Below the pieces are notes generated by a model, which had not been told where the DNA came from, did no database searches, and worked only from the letters and a program-made list of their open reading frames with translations. The position numbers and the translations under genes are program-made. Positions 9,040-18,087 of a DNA stretch of 64,000 nt are shown piece after piece. Position 1 is the first letter of the stretch. Each line of letters starts with the position of its first letter. The stretch spans positions 31,788 through 95,787 of the forward strand of contig NZ_BMEC01000018.1 of NCBI RefSeq assembly GCF_014636295.1, written 5' to 3'. The stretch is from Marivirga lumbricoides. GTDB lineage: Bacteria > Bacteroidota > Bacteroidia > Cytophagales > Cyclobacteriaceae.

Positions 9040-9705
9040 GTGTTCAGTCAGGTACTTTCCATATTTAATAAAGAGGTAAAGCTGGAATGGCGAAATAAAA
9101 CAGCCTTTAACAGCATTATCCTGTATTTGGTAAGCACTATATTTATCTGTTACTTAAGTTTCAATGTAAAAACCGGCCAAATGCAAACCATTACCTGGAA
9201 TGCACTTTTTTGGATAATTATTGTTTTTGCTAATATAAATGGAGTAGCCAAAAGCTTTTTACAAGAAGGAGAAGGTAGAATGTTATATTACTACACTATT
9301 TGCAAGCCGCAAGTAATTTTAAGTGGTAAACTACTATTTAATGTTGTTCTTTCAACTTTAATAGCTAGTGTTGGCTTCATGGTATACGCTTTTATCCTTG
9401 GCAACCCTGTTTCAAATCATTCCTATTTTCTGCTTACCATATTACTAGTATCAATAGGTTTTGCTGGCATTCTCACTTTAGTTTCCGGAATAGTTTCCAA
9501 AGCGAATAATAGTACAGCACTACTTGCCATTTTAAGCTTTCCAATATTATTACCAATATTGTTGGTAGCAATAAGGCTTTCTAAGAATGCTATTGATGGA
9601 ATTGATGCCACATTAATGAACGAAAAACTGTTTACCCTTATATCCGTAGATGCCATAGTTATAGCTACGGCCTATTTGTTGTTCCCTTTTATCTGGAGAA
9701 GTTAA
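9040..9705 (+). CDS. ccmB: Heme exporter protein CcmB
   Basis: A 221-residue membrane protein with six hydrophobic segments, normal for CcmB, the permease partner of the CcmA ATPase in System I cytochrome c maturation. The N-terminal KEVKLEWRNKTAFNSI and the cytoplasmic FLQEGEGRMLYYY are typical of the Bacteroidota form. The start is GTG; no later Met before residue 49 would preserve the first helix. It opens the ccmBCDEF cluster with only 2 bases before ccmC. No ccmA is in the window, so the ATPase must be encoded elsewhere. Confidence 0.93.
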   Translation: MFSQVLSIFNKEVKLEWRNKTAFNSIILYLVSTIFICYLSFNVKTGQMQTITWNALFWIIIVFANINGVAKSFLQEGEGRMLYYYTICKPQVILSGKLLFNVVLSTLIASVGFMVYAFILGNPVSNHSYFLLTILLVSIGFAGILTLVSGIVSKANNSTALLAILSFPILLPILLVAIRLSKNAIDGIDATLMNEKLFTLISVDAIVIATAYLLFPFIWRS

Positions 9706-9707
9706 TT

Positions 9708-10373
9708 ATGAGAAAAAGTTGGTGGAAAATCTTAGGTGTTTCTTTAGTGTTTTATACCATAATAGGTGGACTTCTGATGGAAGCTCCCAGGCTGGCCATT
9801 TTAAATGAGACTATCAGGGCAATGCATTTTCATGTACCTATGTGGTTTGGGATGATTATTATGTTAACGGCTTCGGTCTATTTTTCTATTCGTTATTTAA
9901 GAACAGGTAACTTAAAATATGATACCTACGCAATCGAATTGGTAAATACCTCTATACTTTTTGGACTTCTGGGTTTAGCAACTGGCATGATCTGGGCACA
10001 ATTCACATGGGGTGCCGCATGGAGTGGAGACCCTAAGCAGAATGGCTCTGCGATTGGCCTTTTAATTTACTTTGCTTATATATTACTGAGAAATTCAATA
10101 GCTGATACACAGCAAAAAGCTAAAATCAGTAGTGTTTATAACATATTTGCCTACGCAACATTAATTCCTCTTCTTTTCATTTTACCCCGCCTTACTGATT
10201 CATTACATCCCGGCAATGGTGGCAACCCCGGATTTAATGCCTATGAATTGGATGGCAGGTTAAGAATGATATTCTATCCCGCAGTAATAGGCTGGACACT
10301 ATTAGGTGTATGGTTAACTGAACTACGCATTAGATTAAATTTTATAAAATCACAAATTGATGAGCAAGATTAA
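9708..10373 (+). CDS. ccmC: Heme-handling membrane protein CcmC
   Basis: A 221-residue polytopic membrane protein of the CcmC/CcsA heme-handling family. Six membrane segments flank the tryptophan-rich periplasmic WGAAWSGDPKQNGSAIGLL near 105-120, the reduced WWD signature of CcmC, with His residues (MHFHVP and DSLHPGNGG) at the expected flanking positions for heme ligation. It attaches heme to CcmE together with CcmD. The ccmB stop and this ATG are separated by 2 bases; the 3' end overlaps ccmD. Confidence 0.93.
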   Translation: MRKSWWKILGVSLVFYTIIGGLLMEAPRLAILNETIRAMHFHVPMWFGMIIMLTASVYFSIRYLRTGNLKYDTYAIELVNTSILFGLLGLATGMIWAQFTWGAAWSGDPKQNGSAIGLLIYFAYILLRNSIADTQQKAKISSVYNIFAYATLIPLLFILPRLTDSLHPGNGGNPGFNAYELDGRLRMIFYPAVIGWTLLGVWLTELRIRLNFIKSQIDEQD

Positions 10374-10614
10374 ATATATCCTAACCCTCTTATTTATTAC
10401 AATAAGCTTTTATGCTACTGCACAAAAAGAGCAAATTTTAGAGGAAGATTATTCCAACAATAAAATTGAGATGGCTGATGTAATGCGCTCCGAAGGAAAA
10501 ATTTATGTCCTAGTGGCCATAATTGTTACTTTATTTGCAGGATTTGTCATCTATACTATTAGAACTGAACAGAAGATTAAAAAAATAGAAAAATCATTAA
10601 AAAATAAGCTCTAA
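10360..10614 (+). CDS. ccmD: CcmD-like small membrane protein
   Basis: A protein of 84 residues from the ATG at 10360, overlapping the last 14 bases of ccmC (a TTG one codon earlier is also in frame). It begins with a cleavable-looking signal sequence (LTLLFITISFYATAQ), then a short acidic stretch, MADVMRSEGKIYV, one membrane helix (about 49-66) and a basic coiled tail. The MRSEGKIYVLVAIIV region is characteristic of Bacteroidota CcmD. CcmD helps release heme-loaded CcmE from the CcmABC complex. Confidence 0.85.
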   Translation: MSKIKYILTLLFITISFYATAQKEQILEEDYSNNKIEMADVMRSEGKIYVLVAIIVTLFAGFVIYTIRTEQKIKKIEKSLKNKL

Positions 10615-10663
10615 AGAATTATTTAGATAGTACTTTTGTTGACTTCTCAGAATTAATTACATT

Positions 10664-11065
10664 ATGAAAAAATCCTATATTTTCGGTATCATCATAATTG
10701 CAGCTGCAATTATGATGATCGTTTCTACCGCTGGAGATGCCAGTTCTTATGTGAGTTTTCAAGATGCTCATGATATGGCGCTAAATGGAAATAATACTAA
10801 AATACATGTAGTAGGAGAGCTCAAAAAAGACCAGGAAGGTAATATTCTTGGTTTAGAAGCTTCCTCCGATAAATTGTCTTTTCAGTTTGTAATGGTAGAT
10901 GAGAATGGAATGGAGCAACAAGTATTTTATAATGAGCCCATGCCTGCAGATTTTATCCGCTCAGAACAAGTGGTGGTAATCGGCTCTTTTCAGAATGAAA
11001 CTTTTGTTGCAGACAAAATCCTGATGAAATGCCCTTCTAAATATCAGGAAGAAACAGTTATTTAA
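10664..11065 (+). CDS. ccmE: Heme chaperone CcmE, cysteine (CxxxY) variant
   Basis: A periplasmic, N-terminally anchored OB-fold protein of 133 residues that carries heme from CcmC to CcmF. An N-terminal helix (7-22) is followed by the beta-barrel (IHVVGELKKD, LSFQFVMVDENG, VFYNEPMPADF). In classical CcmE the heme is bound covalently by His in HxxxY. Here the site reads KCPSKYQEE, with Cys123 and Tyr127, the CxxxY form known from Desulfovibrio-type and archaeal CcmE. No His is near. It lies 49 bases after ccmD and 16 before ccmF. Confidence 0.93.
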   Translation: MKKSYIFGIIIIAAAIMMIVSTAGDASSYVSFQDAHDMALNGNNTKIHVVGELKKDQEGNILGLEASSDKLSFQFVMVDENGMEQQVFYNEPMPADFIRSEQVVVIGSFQNETFVADKILMKCPSKYQEETVI

Positions 11066-11081
11066 TTTGATAATATAATAT

Positions 11082-13613
11082 ATGATACATTCCACAATAG
11101 GTGACTTAGGTCACCTTTTTGTCATTATAAGCTTTGTGGGGGCTTTAGTTTCCATATTTAATTTTTACAAAGCAGAAACTACCTCCGCGCTCGATAAGAA
11201 AAAACAGTGGTTACACAATGGCCAGTTTTCTTTTCTCGTTCATGGTATTTCAGTTTTTGGTATAGTAATCTGCCTCTTCACGATCATTTACAACCATTAT
11301 TTTGAATACTTTTACGCCTGGAGCCATTCCTCAAAAGCTTTACCCACTGAATACATTATTTCTTCATTTTGGGAAGGACAGGAGGGCAGTTTTTTACTCT
11401 GGTCATTTTGGAATGTAGTTCTTGGATTTATCTTATTAGCTACTAATAAAAAATGGGCTCCATCTATAATGGTGGTATTTTCCATTGTTCAGGCATTTTT
11501 AGCCTCCATGATTTTGGGTGTTGTTATTGATGATTTTAAGATAGGAAGCTCTCCTTTCATTCTGCTAAGAGATGCTATGGATGCTCCGGTTTTCAATCTT
11601 AATCCCAATTATGTACCTGAAGATGGAACAGGATTAAATCCTCTATTGCAAAATTACTGGATGGTAATTCATCCTCCTGTATTGTTCCTGGGTTATGCTA
11701 CCACGTTAATTCCATTTGCCTATGTCATTTCTGGTTTATGGAAAAAAGATGTAAAAGCCTGGGTAAGACCAGCACTTCCATGGGCTTTGTTTTCAGCAGC
11801 AGTTTTAGGTTTAGGTATACTAATGGGAGGCTATTGGGCATATGAAACTCTTAATTTTGGTGGATATTGGAATTGGGACCCTGTAGAGAATGCCTCTTTA
11901 GTCCCTTGGTTGGTGTTGGTTGCAAGTATTCATACAATGATTACTTACAAAAAAAGTGAAACCGCCTTAAAAGCTTCAATTATTCTGGTAATATCAGTTT
12001 TTCTGATGGTTTTATATGCATCATTCTTAGTGAAAAGCGGGGTACTCGGAGAATCCTCAGTTCACTCTTTTACTGATTTGGGTCTTTCTGGTCAGTTAGT
12101 TCTTTGGATGTTGAGCTTCCTGGTAATCGCTTTATTTTTATGCATTACCAGGTGGAAACTCATTCCATCTACCCAGAAAGAGGTGGAAACATATTCACGT
12201 GAATTCTGGATTTTTATGGGGGCTACTTTATTGTGCCTTATGGCATTCCAAATTATTATCCCAACTTCAATCCCTGTTTATAATACTATTATTGAAGCCT
12301 TTGGTGGCCTCTCCAACTTAGCGCCACCGGTGGATCAGGTTGAATTCTATACCAAATGGCAAATCTGGTTTGCTATTGGTTTAGCTATACTTTCAGGCAC
12401 GGGTCAGTTTTTCTGGTGGCAGAAAATGGAACGTACTAAGGTGAAAGAATCTCTACTTTATCCTATCCTTATCACACTCTTGCTTTCTGCTTTAGTAATA
12501 ACAAGTGTGGGAATGACTAATATTGTTTATATTCTTGTAGTAATCAGCGGAATATACACTATTGTAGCTAATGGAAAAATTCTTCTCAACGTGGTTAGAA
12601 GCAACTATAAACTCTCAGGAGGAGCTATTGCGCATATTGGCTTAGGCATGATGCTGATCGGGATGTTATTTTCTTCCGGCTATTCTTCCACTGTTTCGCT
12701 CAACAATACAGGTTTACTTCTAACTAATTCTGAAGAAGTGGAAGAAGATTTTAACCAAACCAATTTACCTTTATATATTAATGATCCTCAAAACATGGGA
12801 GAATATACCTTAACGTACAAAGGAAGATTCTATGAATCCTATGAAGGGGGATATATAAAAGCAAGCTATTTAGAAGACACTGATGAAACTAATGTTAAAA
12901 TCATCAAACGCGACATCCAAAAAGCAGATGATACGCTGCAAAAAGGGGATACAGTTAATGTGTATGGCGAAAATCACTATTACAAAGTAGATTATCTGAG
13001 CGCCAATGGCAATAAATTTTCTCTTTTCCCTCGCGCACAAATTAATCCGGGAATGGGAGGTTTAATAGCTTCTCCTGATATTAAAAGGAAGTGGAATGAG
13101 GATCTGTATGTACACGTATCATCCGTGCCGGATCCTACTCAGGAAATTGAATGGTCAGAGCCAAAACAAATGGAAGTAACTTTTGGTGAAAAATTCTTTT
13201 TGAATGATTACGTTACTGTTCTTGAGAAAGTGGATAGAGTGAATGAAATAAATGGCACCCCTCTTAAAGGTGAAGATTTAGCTGTCAGAGCACAAATAAA
13301 AATCTACGGAGATGGCGAAGACTATATTCTAAACCCCTATTATCTCATCAGAAACAATATGGCAGGCAGAATCCCTGATGAAAATAGAGAGATAGGGGTG
13401 AAGCTAAATATTGAAAACATTCAGCCGGAGAACAATACCTTTACATTATCTGTAAGCACTACGCAAAAAGATTACATAATAATGAAAGCCCTTAGTAAGC
13501 CATTAATTAATGTGTTATGGATTGGTACTCTTGTGCTGATGCTGGGTTTTAGCATGGCAATTATTAGACGATACTCTGAGTTTTATAAAATGCGTAAAAA
13601 AGGCATGGAATGA
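11082..13613 (+). CDS. ccmF: Cytochrome c heme lyase subunit CcmF
   Basis: An 843-residue membrane protein of the CcmF/CcsA family that delivers heme to apocytochromes. The WWD signature is clear near 250-272 (ETLNFGGYWNWDPVENAS, then LVPWL), and His ligands appear in VIHPPVLFLGYATTLIPF and SSVHSFTDLG. At least 14 helices fill residues 1-540. A large soluble periplasmic domain (about 550-800) precedes the last helix. The length exceeds the roughly 650 residues of proteobacterial CcmF because of that domain, as in other Bacteroidota. Its stop overlaps the next start (ATGA), implying translational coupling. Confidence 0.95.
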   Translation: MIHSTIGDLGHLFVIISFVGALVSIFNFYKAETTSALDKKKQWLHNGQFSFLVHGISVFGIVICLFTIIYNHYFEYFYAWSHSSKALPTEYIISSFWEGQEGSFLLWSFWNVVLGFILLATNKKWAPSIMVVFSIVQAFLASMILGVVIDDFKIGSSPFILLRDAMDAPVFNLNPNYVPEDGTGLNPLLQNYWMVIHPPVLFLGYATTLIPFAYVISGLWKKDVKAWVRPALPWALFSAAVLGLGILMGGYWAYETLNFGGYWNWDPVENASLVPWLVLVASIHTMITYKKSETALKASIILVISVFLMVLYASFLVKSGVLGESSVHSFTDLGLSGQLVLWMLSFLVIALFLCITRWKLIPSTQKEVETYSREFWIFMGATLLCLMAFQIIIPTSIPVYNTIIEAFGGLSNLAPPVDQVEFYTKWQIWFAIGLAILSGTGQFFWWQKMERTKVKESLLYPILITLLLSALVITSVGMTNIVYILVVISGIYTIVANGKILLNVVRSNYKLSGGAIAHIGLGMMLIGMLFSSGYSSTVSLNNTGLLLTNSEEVEEDFNQTNLPLYINDPQNMGEYTLTYKGRFYESYEGGYIKASYLEDTDETNVKIIKRDIQKADDTLQKGDTVNVYGENHYYKVDYLSANGNKFSLFPRAQINPGMGGLIASPDIKRKWNEDLYVHVSSVPDPTQEIEWSEPKQMEVTFGEKFFLNDYVTVLEKVDRVNEINGTPLKGEDLAVRAQIKIYGDGEDYILNPYYLIRNNMAGRIPDENREIGVKLNIENIQPENNTFTLSVSTTQKDYIIMKALSKPLINVLWIGTLVLMLGFSMAIIRRYSEFYKMRKKGME

Positions 13614-14398
13614 AATCTGTCGCTTTTAATATTAGTTTTATTGGAGCCGGAAACGTTGCCTGGCATTTAGCACCCGCTTTAGAAAATGCCGGGCATTATG
13701 TAAAAGAGGTTTTCAGCAAATCAGGCAAATCCGCCACTAAACTGATAGGCAATTTGTACGATGCGCAGTTAAAAGAAAACCTGGATTTTTCAGATAGTCC
13801 TGCGCAAATATTTATTCTGACTATTCCTGATGACGCTATTAAATCAGTAGCACAAGAAATTGTGCTTCCGGAGCAAAGTATATTGGTGCATACATCCGGC
13901 ACCAAAGGGCTTGTAGAGTTAGACTATGCAGCAGCCTCAGCCAATGGCGTTTTTTATCCGCTTCAGACTTTTTCTAAAGCCAGGCCTGTTTCTTTTGATA
14001 AAGTTCCGTTTTTTATTGAAAGTAATAATAAACAAGCTACTGAGATACTCACAAAAATGGCAAAAAGCATCAGTAAGTTTGTGAATTTTGCCAGTAGTGA
14101 ACAGAGGGCTAACATGCATTTAGCTGCGGTGTTTGCCAGTAATTTCACTAATCATCTTCTTCGTATATCTCAGGATTTATTAGCTTCCTCTAAGTTAGAC
14201 TTTGACTTGCTACGACCTTTGATAGCAGAGACAATAGAAAAAAGTATCAACTTATCACCAAAAGATGCCCAAACCGGCCCAGCAAAAAGGGGAGATATAG
14301 AAACACTTGACAAGCATATGGAGATGCTGAGTAATAATGAAAGTTTGCAGGAAATATACAGGGTTATAAGTCAACATATTTTGGATACTTATCAATAG
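13610..14398 (+). CDS. Rossmann-fold DUF2520 protein
   Basis: A 262-residue soluble protein. The N-terminus ISFIGAGNVAWHLAPALENAGH is a dinucleotide-binding Rossmann loop (GxGNVA). The C-terminal all-helical half (about 125-255) is the DUF2520 region, with HLAAVFASNFTNHLL and TGPAKRGDIETLDKH. The architecture resembles ProC-type and F420/NADP-dependent reductases. The substrate is unknown. It overlaps ccmF by four bases (ATGA), so it is translated with the cytochrome genes, although a role in cytochrome maturation is not shown. Confidence 0.88.
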   Translation: MKSVAFNISFIGAGNVAWHLAPALENAGHYVKEVFSKSGKSATKLIGNLYDAQLKENLDFSDSPAQIFILTIPDDAIKSVAQEIVLPEQSILVHTSGTKGLVELDYAAASANGVFYPLQTFSKARPVSFDKVPFFIESNNKQATEILTKMAKSISKFVNFASSEQRANMHLAAVFASNFTNHLLRISQDLLASSKLDFDLLRPLIAETIEKSINLSPKDAQTGPAKRGDIETLDKHMEMLSNNESLQEIYRVISQHILDTYQ

Positions 14399-14522
14399 TT
14401 AATTTCATAGATGGAGATAGTTCGCTAAGCAATTAATGTTCTGGTAAATAATTCCGTAATCCATTAGGACATGCCATTGCTTATAGTGAAATTTGCTACT
14501 TAAGGAGTTTAGAAACAAAGAG

Positions 14523-15383
14523 ATGACAGCTGCACGATCCCTACCTAAGAATTTTTCCTTCCAGGGCTTTATCCGCTTAATCCGCATACAAAACTTGCTT
14601 ATTATTGTTTTGACTCAGTATCTGGCGGCTGTTTTTATTATTGATTCTGTTAGCATCACCAGTATCCCTCTATTCCTCATTTCTTTGAGTACAATTATTT
14701 TAGCCGCTGCAGGCTATATTATTAACGATTACTATGATGTAAAAATTGATTACATCAATAAGCCCGATAGAGTAATTGTTGGCAAAGTACTGAAGCGAAG
14801 GGTTGTACTTTTCTGGCATTCAGCACTGAATTTTGTCGCTATTACAATAGGCTTTATCCTCCATTGGAAAATAGGCCTTATTGACTTTACAGCAGCCTTT
14901 ATGCTTTGGCTCTATTCCAACCAGCTTAAAAGGCTTCCCTTCATCGGAAACTTAATTGTAGCACTATTAACTGGTTTATCCATATCCATCCTGGCCTTTT
15001 ATTTTCATGAAAAGCAGCTTATTTTACATATATATGCACTCTTTGCTATTGCTATCAGCCTAATCAGGGAAATTGTAAAGGACATGGAAGATTGGAAGGG
15101 AGATGCTGATTTTGGCTGCAAAACCCTTCCTATCTTATGGGGCATTAGAAAAACTAAGCTTTTCCTTTATTTTCTGATTGTGTTATTCTATATCCTGATA
15201 TTTTACATGACACAATTTTTACAAAATGATATTTTATATTACTATTTTTCCGGCCTCACCTTTTTTATCATTTATTTTGTACATCGGCTAAGAATAGCCG
15301 ACACAATGAGAGAATACCACTTTTTAAGCAACTTTTGCAAAATAATTATGCTTAGCGGAATTTTAAGTATGGTATTCTTTTGA
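14523..15383 (+). CDS. UbiA-family prenyltransferase
   Basis: An integral membrane prenyltransferase of 286 residues from the ATG at 14523; the frame continues up to a TTG at 14493, but the ATG fits the family better. Two Asp-rich Mg-diphosphate sites are visible: NDYYDVKID (N68 to D76) and KDMEDWKGDADFGCKTLP. About eight membrane helices are predicted. The NKPDRVIVGK motif after the first site places it with geranylgeranylglycerol-phosphate/digeranylgeranyl-type UbiA proteins of Bacteroidota; the acceptor is not determined by sequence. It sits between the DUF2520 gene and purN on the same strand. Confidence 0.85.
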   Translation: MTAARSLPKNFSFQGFIRLIRIQNLLIIVLTQYLAAVFIIDSVSITSIPLFLISLSTIILAAAGYIINDYYDVKIDYINKPDRVIVGKVLKRRVVLFWHSALNFVAITIGFILHWKIGLIDFTAAFMLWLYSNQLKRLPFIGNLIVALLTGLSISILAFYFHEKQLILHIYALFAIAISLIREIVKDMEDWKGDADFGCKTLPILWGIRKTKLFLYFLIVLFYILIFYMTQFLQNDILYYYFSGLTFFIIYFVHRLRIADTMREYHFLSNFCKIIMLSGILSMVFF

Positions 15384-15425
15384 TTAATTTATTATCCTAA
15401 GCATTTTTGAGCAAACAAGTTTAGA

Positions 15426-16016
15426 ATGACTTCTCAAAAGAAAACCAAAATAGCCATCCTTGCTTCAGGATCAGGAAGCAACGCAGAAAAAATTATGCAA
15501 TACTTTAGGAATTCCCAGCTGGCTGAGGTAGCGTGCGTAATTAGTAACAGGAAAAAAGCGGGCGTTTTAGAACGTGCAGAAAGAGCGGGGATTGAATCGC
15601 GTGTTTTTCCGAAGGAAGCATTTGAAACTGCAGAGCCTATCTTGGATTACTTAAAAGAACAAGCCATTGATTTGGTTATTTTAGCCGGTTTTCTATTGAA
15701 AGTACCCGCAGAAATCATTTCAGAATTTCCTGATAAAATTCTTAACATACATCCTGCTTTACTTCCCAAATATGGCGGAAAAGGAATGTACGGGCATTTT
15801 GTGCATGATGCAGTACTAAAGAATAAGGATAAAGAAACCGGTATTACTATTCATTTGGTAAATGAAAATTATGATGAAGGTAACGTCTTATTTCAGGCTT
15901 CCTGTGAAATAAATCCTGAAATGTCTGCCGAAGAAATTGCTGCTAAAGTGCAAGTTTTGGAACATCAGCATTTCCCTAAAGTGATAGAAAGCTACATTAG
16001 TGAGAAAATCAGCTAA
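15426..16016 (+). CDS. purN: Phosphoribosylglycinamide formyltransferase
   Basis: A 196-residue GAR transformylase, third step of purine synthesis, using 10-formyl-tetrahydrofolate. KIAILASGSGSNAEKIM is the phosphate-binding start, LVILAGFLLKVP and NIHPALLPKYGGKGMYG hold the catalytic Asn-His, and ETGITIHLVNENYDEGNVLFQ contains the catalytic Asp. Length is normal. It is encoded 42 bases after the prenyltransferase, and another purine gene, purH, lies 2 kb downstream. Confidence 0.96.
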   Translation: MTSQKKTKIAILASGSGSNAEKIMQYFRNSQLAEVACVISNRKKAGVLERAERAGIESRVFPKEAFETAEPILDYLKEQAIDLVILAGFLLKVPAEIISEFPDKILNIHPALLPKYGGKGMYGHFVHDAVLKNKDKETGITIHLVNENYDEGNVLFQASCEINPEMSAEEIAAKVQVLEHQHFPKVIESYISEKIS

Positions 16017-16061
16017 TTATTTCATCTTACTGCCAATTCTTACTATTTTCAGAAAAAGAAA

Positions 16062-17267
16062 TTGCTATTGAACAAGCATATTATTCTGTATAGTATATTT
16101 TTTTGCTTTCAGGCTACTTTCGCTGAAGCTCAGCAACAATTGAGAGGAACCATTATAGATGAAGCTACTCTAGAACCTTTGGCCTTTGCTACTATATATT
16201 TAAATACTACTAGCATTGGCACCACCTCGGATAATGAGGGTAGCTTTAATTTTCAAGTTCCTGAAGGAGAGCATGAGGTAATTGTTCAATTTGTAGGTTA
16301 TAAAACGCTGAGTTTTACAGTTAATAGCAAAGAGATTGCACCTCAGTATAAAATAAAACTACAGAAAGAAACGCAGGAACTGGCATCTGTCAAAATTAAC
16401 GGGGAACGAGATAAAGAATGGTATGAAAATCTGAAAATTTTTAAGAGCAACTTTATCGGTACATCTGAAAATGCTTTAGCCTGCAAAATACTGAATGAAA
16501 AATCATTAGTTATTGATTACGATCCTCAGAAAGCAGCCTTGAAAGTTATTGCAAAGGAACCACTACAAATTTTAAATTCCAATTTAGGGTACATCTTGCA
16601 TTACAGCTTGGTTGAATTTAACTATGAGCTGAGGCAGGGCAAACTGTTCTTTGCTGGTTACCCGTACTTTAAGGAAAATAAATTATCGGGTCGAAAGCTA
16701 AAAAAAGTTGAGAAGAATAGAAGAAGAGCCTATCACGGTTCTCTAGTCCATTTCATTAAAAGTCTATTGAATAATAGTTTGCAGAAAGAAGGCTTTCGGG
16801 TAATGAACTTATACAGAGTTCCTAACCCAGAGCGACCCTCAGACTCTATAATTAGTGCTATTCGTAAAGAAGTGTTATTTGGAAACCTGAACAAAAGAAA
16901 AAAAGATTCTTTAAGAACTAATGTGTTGGAAAAGAGAGGTTTGCCAAAAAATTTGAACATGCTGGACACCACTGCTTTAAGTGCAAATGAGCTCATTGTA
17001 AGAAAGGAAGATAAAATCTATATGCGGGCAAGTAATCTACTCCAAATTGTTTATCAGAATGAAAAGGAAGAGCTTAATTATCTTACCCACTCAAGAACTA
17101 AAAAACCTGGTTTACAAACATCCATACTAAATATAGTTAGTGGTGAGGAAGAATTAAATCTGGCTGGAGACATCACAAATCCTTCAAATGTCTTTCTGGA
17201 AGGATATTTGGCGTGGGAAAAGATTGGTGATTTACTTCCATTAGATTATGTACCTCCTCCTAACTAA
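16062..17267 (+). CDS. Exported carboxypeptidase-regulatory-domain protein
   Basis: A 401-residue secreted protein. A signal peptide (hydrophobic ILYSIFFCFQATFAEA) ends before QQQLRG. Residues about 25-112 form a carboxypeptidase-D regulatory-like beta-sandwich (GTIIDEATLEPLAFATIYL, then VGYKTLSF), the module that starts SusC receptors. Here it is followed not by a plug and barrel but by about 280 residues of mixed basic sequence conserved in many Bacteroidota hypotheticals. It starts with TTG. Likely periplasmic or outer-membrane associated; function unknown. It converges on the next gene with a 57-base gap. Confidence 0.75.
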   Translation: MLLNKHIILYSIFFCFQATFAEAQQQLRGTIIDEATLEPLAFATIYLNTTSIGTTSDNEGSFNFQVPEGEHEVIVQFVGYKTLSFTVNSKEIAPQYKIKLQKETQELASVKINGERDKEWYENLKIFKSNFIGTSENALACKILNEKSLVIDYDPQKAALKVIAKEPLQILNSNLGYILHYSLVEFNYELRQGKLFFAGYPYFKENKLSGRKLKKVEKNRRRAYHGSLVHFIKSLLNNSLQKEGFRVMNLYRVPNPERPSDSIISAIRKEVLFGNLNKRKKDSLRTNVLEKRGLPKNLNMLDTTALSANELIVRKEDKIYMRASNLLQIVYQNEKEELNYLTHSRTKKPGLQTSILNIVSGEEELNLAGDITNPSNVFLEGYLAWEKIGDLLPLDYVPPPN

Positions 17268-17324
17268 ACCTAAATTAATTGGTAAATATTTGCCAAACCC
17301 GCTATACCAGTTTTTACAAATATT

Positions 17325-17900
17325 CTAATACTTGAACAACTTCTCAATCATCTCTGAAAAATCGAGATGCGGCTGATACATTCTGTCAGAATAAATACTG
17401 GCGGTAAGCTTCAGGTAATTAGGTATATCATTAAAATAATGAAGTTCAAGTGCGATGTTTCCGTAAAGCTGATCAATTGGTGGGTCTATTTGCATAGGTG
17501 GTTTTAAATAGTATTTTTCCACTGTTAGTACTGCTGAATCTACCGCACTTAATTTTTTATCTGATCCGGCTTGTCTGTATCCCATGTCCAATATTTTCAA
17601 CTTGAAATATTCAAGTAAGAAGGGGAAGCCACTATCTAGAATTTCCTCATTATTCCTAATAGCAAATCCATTGGCATATGGGCTGTTAAAAAGAACAATT
17701 GGAATACCATCTTTTATGTCAGTAAGTTTTAAGTGGTAGGCATGATGAATTTTATCAAGTATTTCATGATGCTTTTGAGCCGTTATCCACTGCTCAAATC
17801 TCTTTACCTCCTTTTTTGAGCGAACCAGGGTTTGGTGGTTAAGTACCTGATTACCTGAAGGAGGAAAAAGCTTTCTATACATTTTATCAAAAAAAGTCAT
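17325..17900 (-). CDS. Conserved hypothetical protein
   Basis: Not recognised. From the ATG at 17900 the product is 191 residues (a TTG 8 codons upstream also opens the frame); no signal peptide or membrane segment, so cytoplasmic. It has a basic helical N-terminus (VRSKKEVKRFEQWI), a central IVLFNSPYANGFAI strand, and an aromatic C-terminal half. Convergent with the previous gene and divergent from purH. Composition matches its neighbours, so I see no sign of transfer. Confidence 0.6.
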   Translation of the reverse strand: MTFFDKMYRKLFPPSGNQVLNHQTLVRSKKEVKRFEQWITAQKHHEILDKIHHAYHLKLTDIKDGIPIVLFNSPYANGFAIRNNEEILDSGFPFLLEYFKLKILDMGYRQAGSDKKLSAVDSAVLTVEKYYLKPPMQIDPPIDQLYGNIALELHYFNDIPNYLKLTASIYSDRMYQPHLDFSEMIEKLFKY

Positions 17901-18053
17901 ACTGCTTAATTTTACCTTTACCAAGTAGCTTATAAAGCTACTCCTTTAACTACTATGTAATCAGATTGATTGAAAAACATTGGTTTATTATGAAAAAACT
18001 TTGAAAGTGGCTGAAAAAAAGGGCTATATAGAATGAAAAAAATATAATTCAAT

Positions 18054-18061
18054 TAGTTTTG
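18054..18061 (+). promoter_or_regulatory. purH: Candidate -7 box of purH
   Basis: TAGTTTTG fits TAnnTTTG and lies 26 bases before the purH ATG. No -33 match is obvious. Confidence 0.45.
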
Positions 18062-18087
18062 CATTTCAAAACAAAAATCGCGAATCG

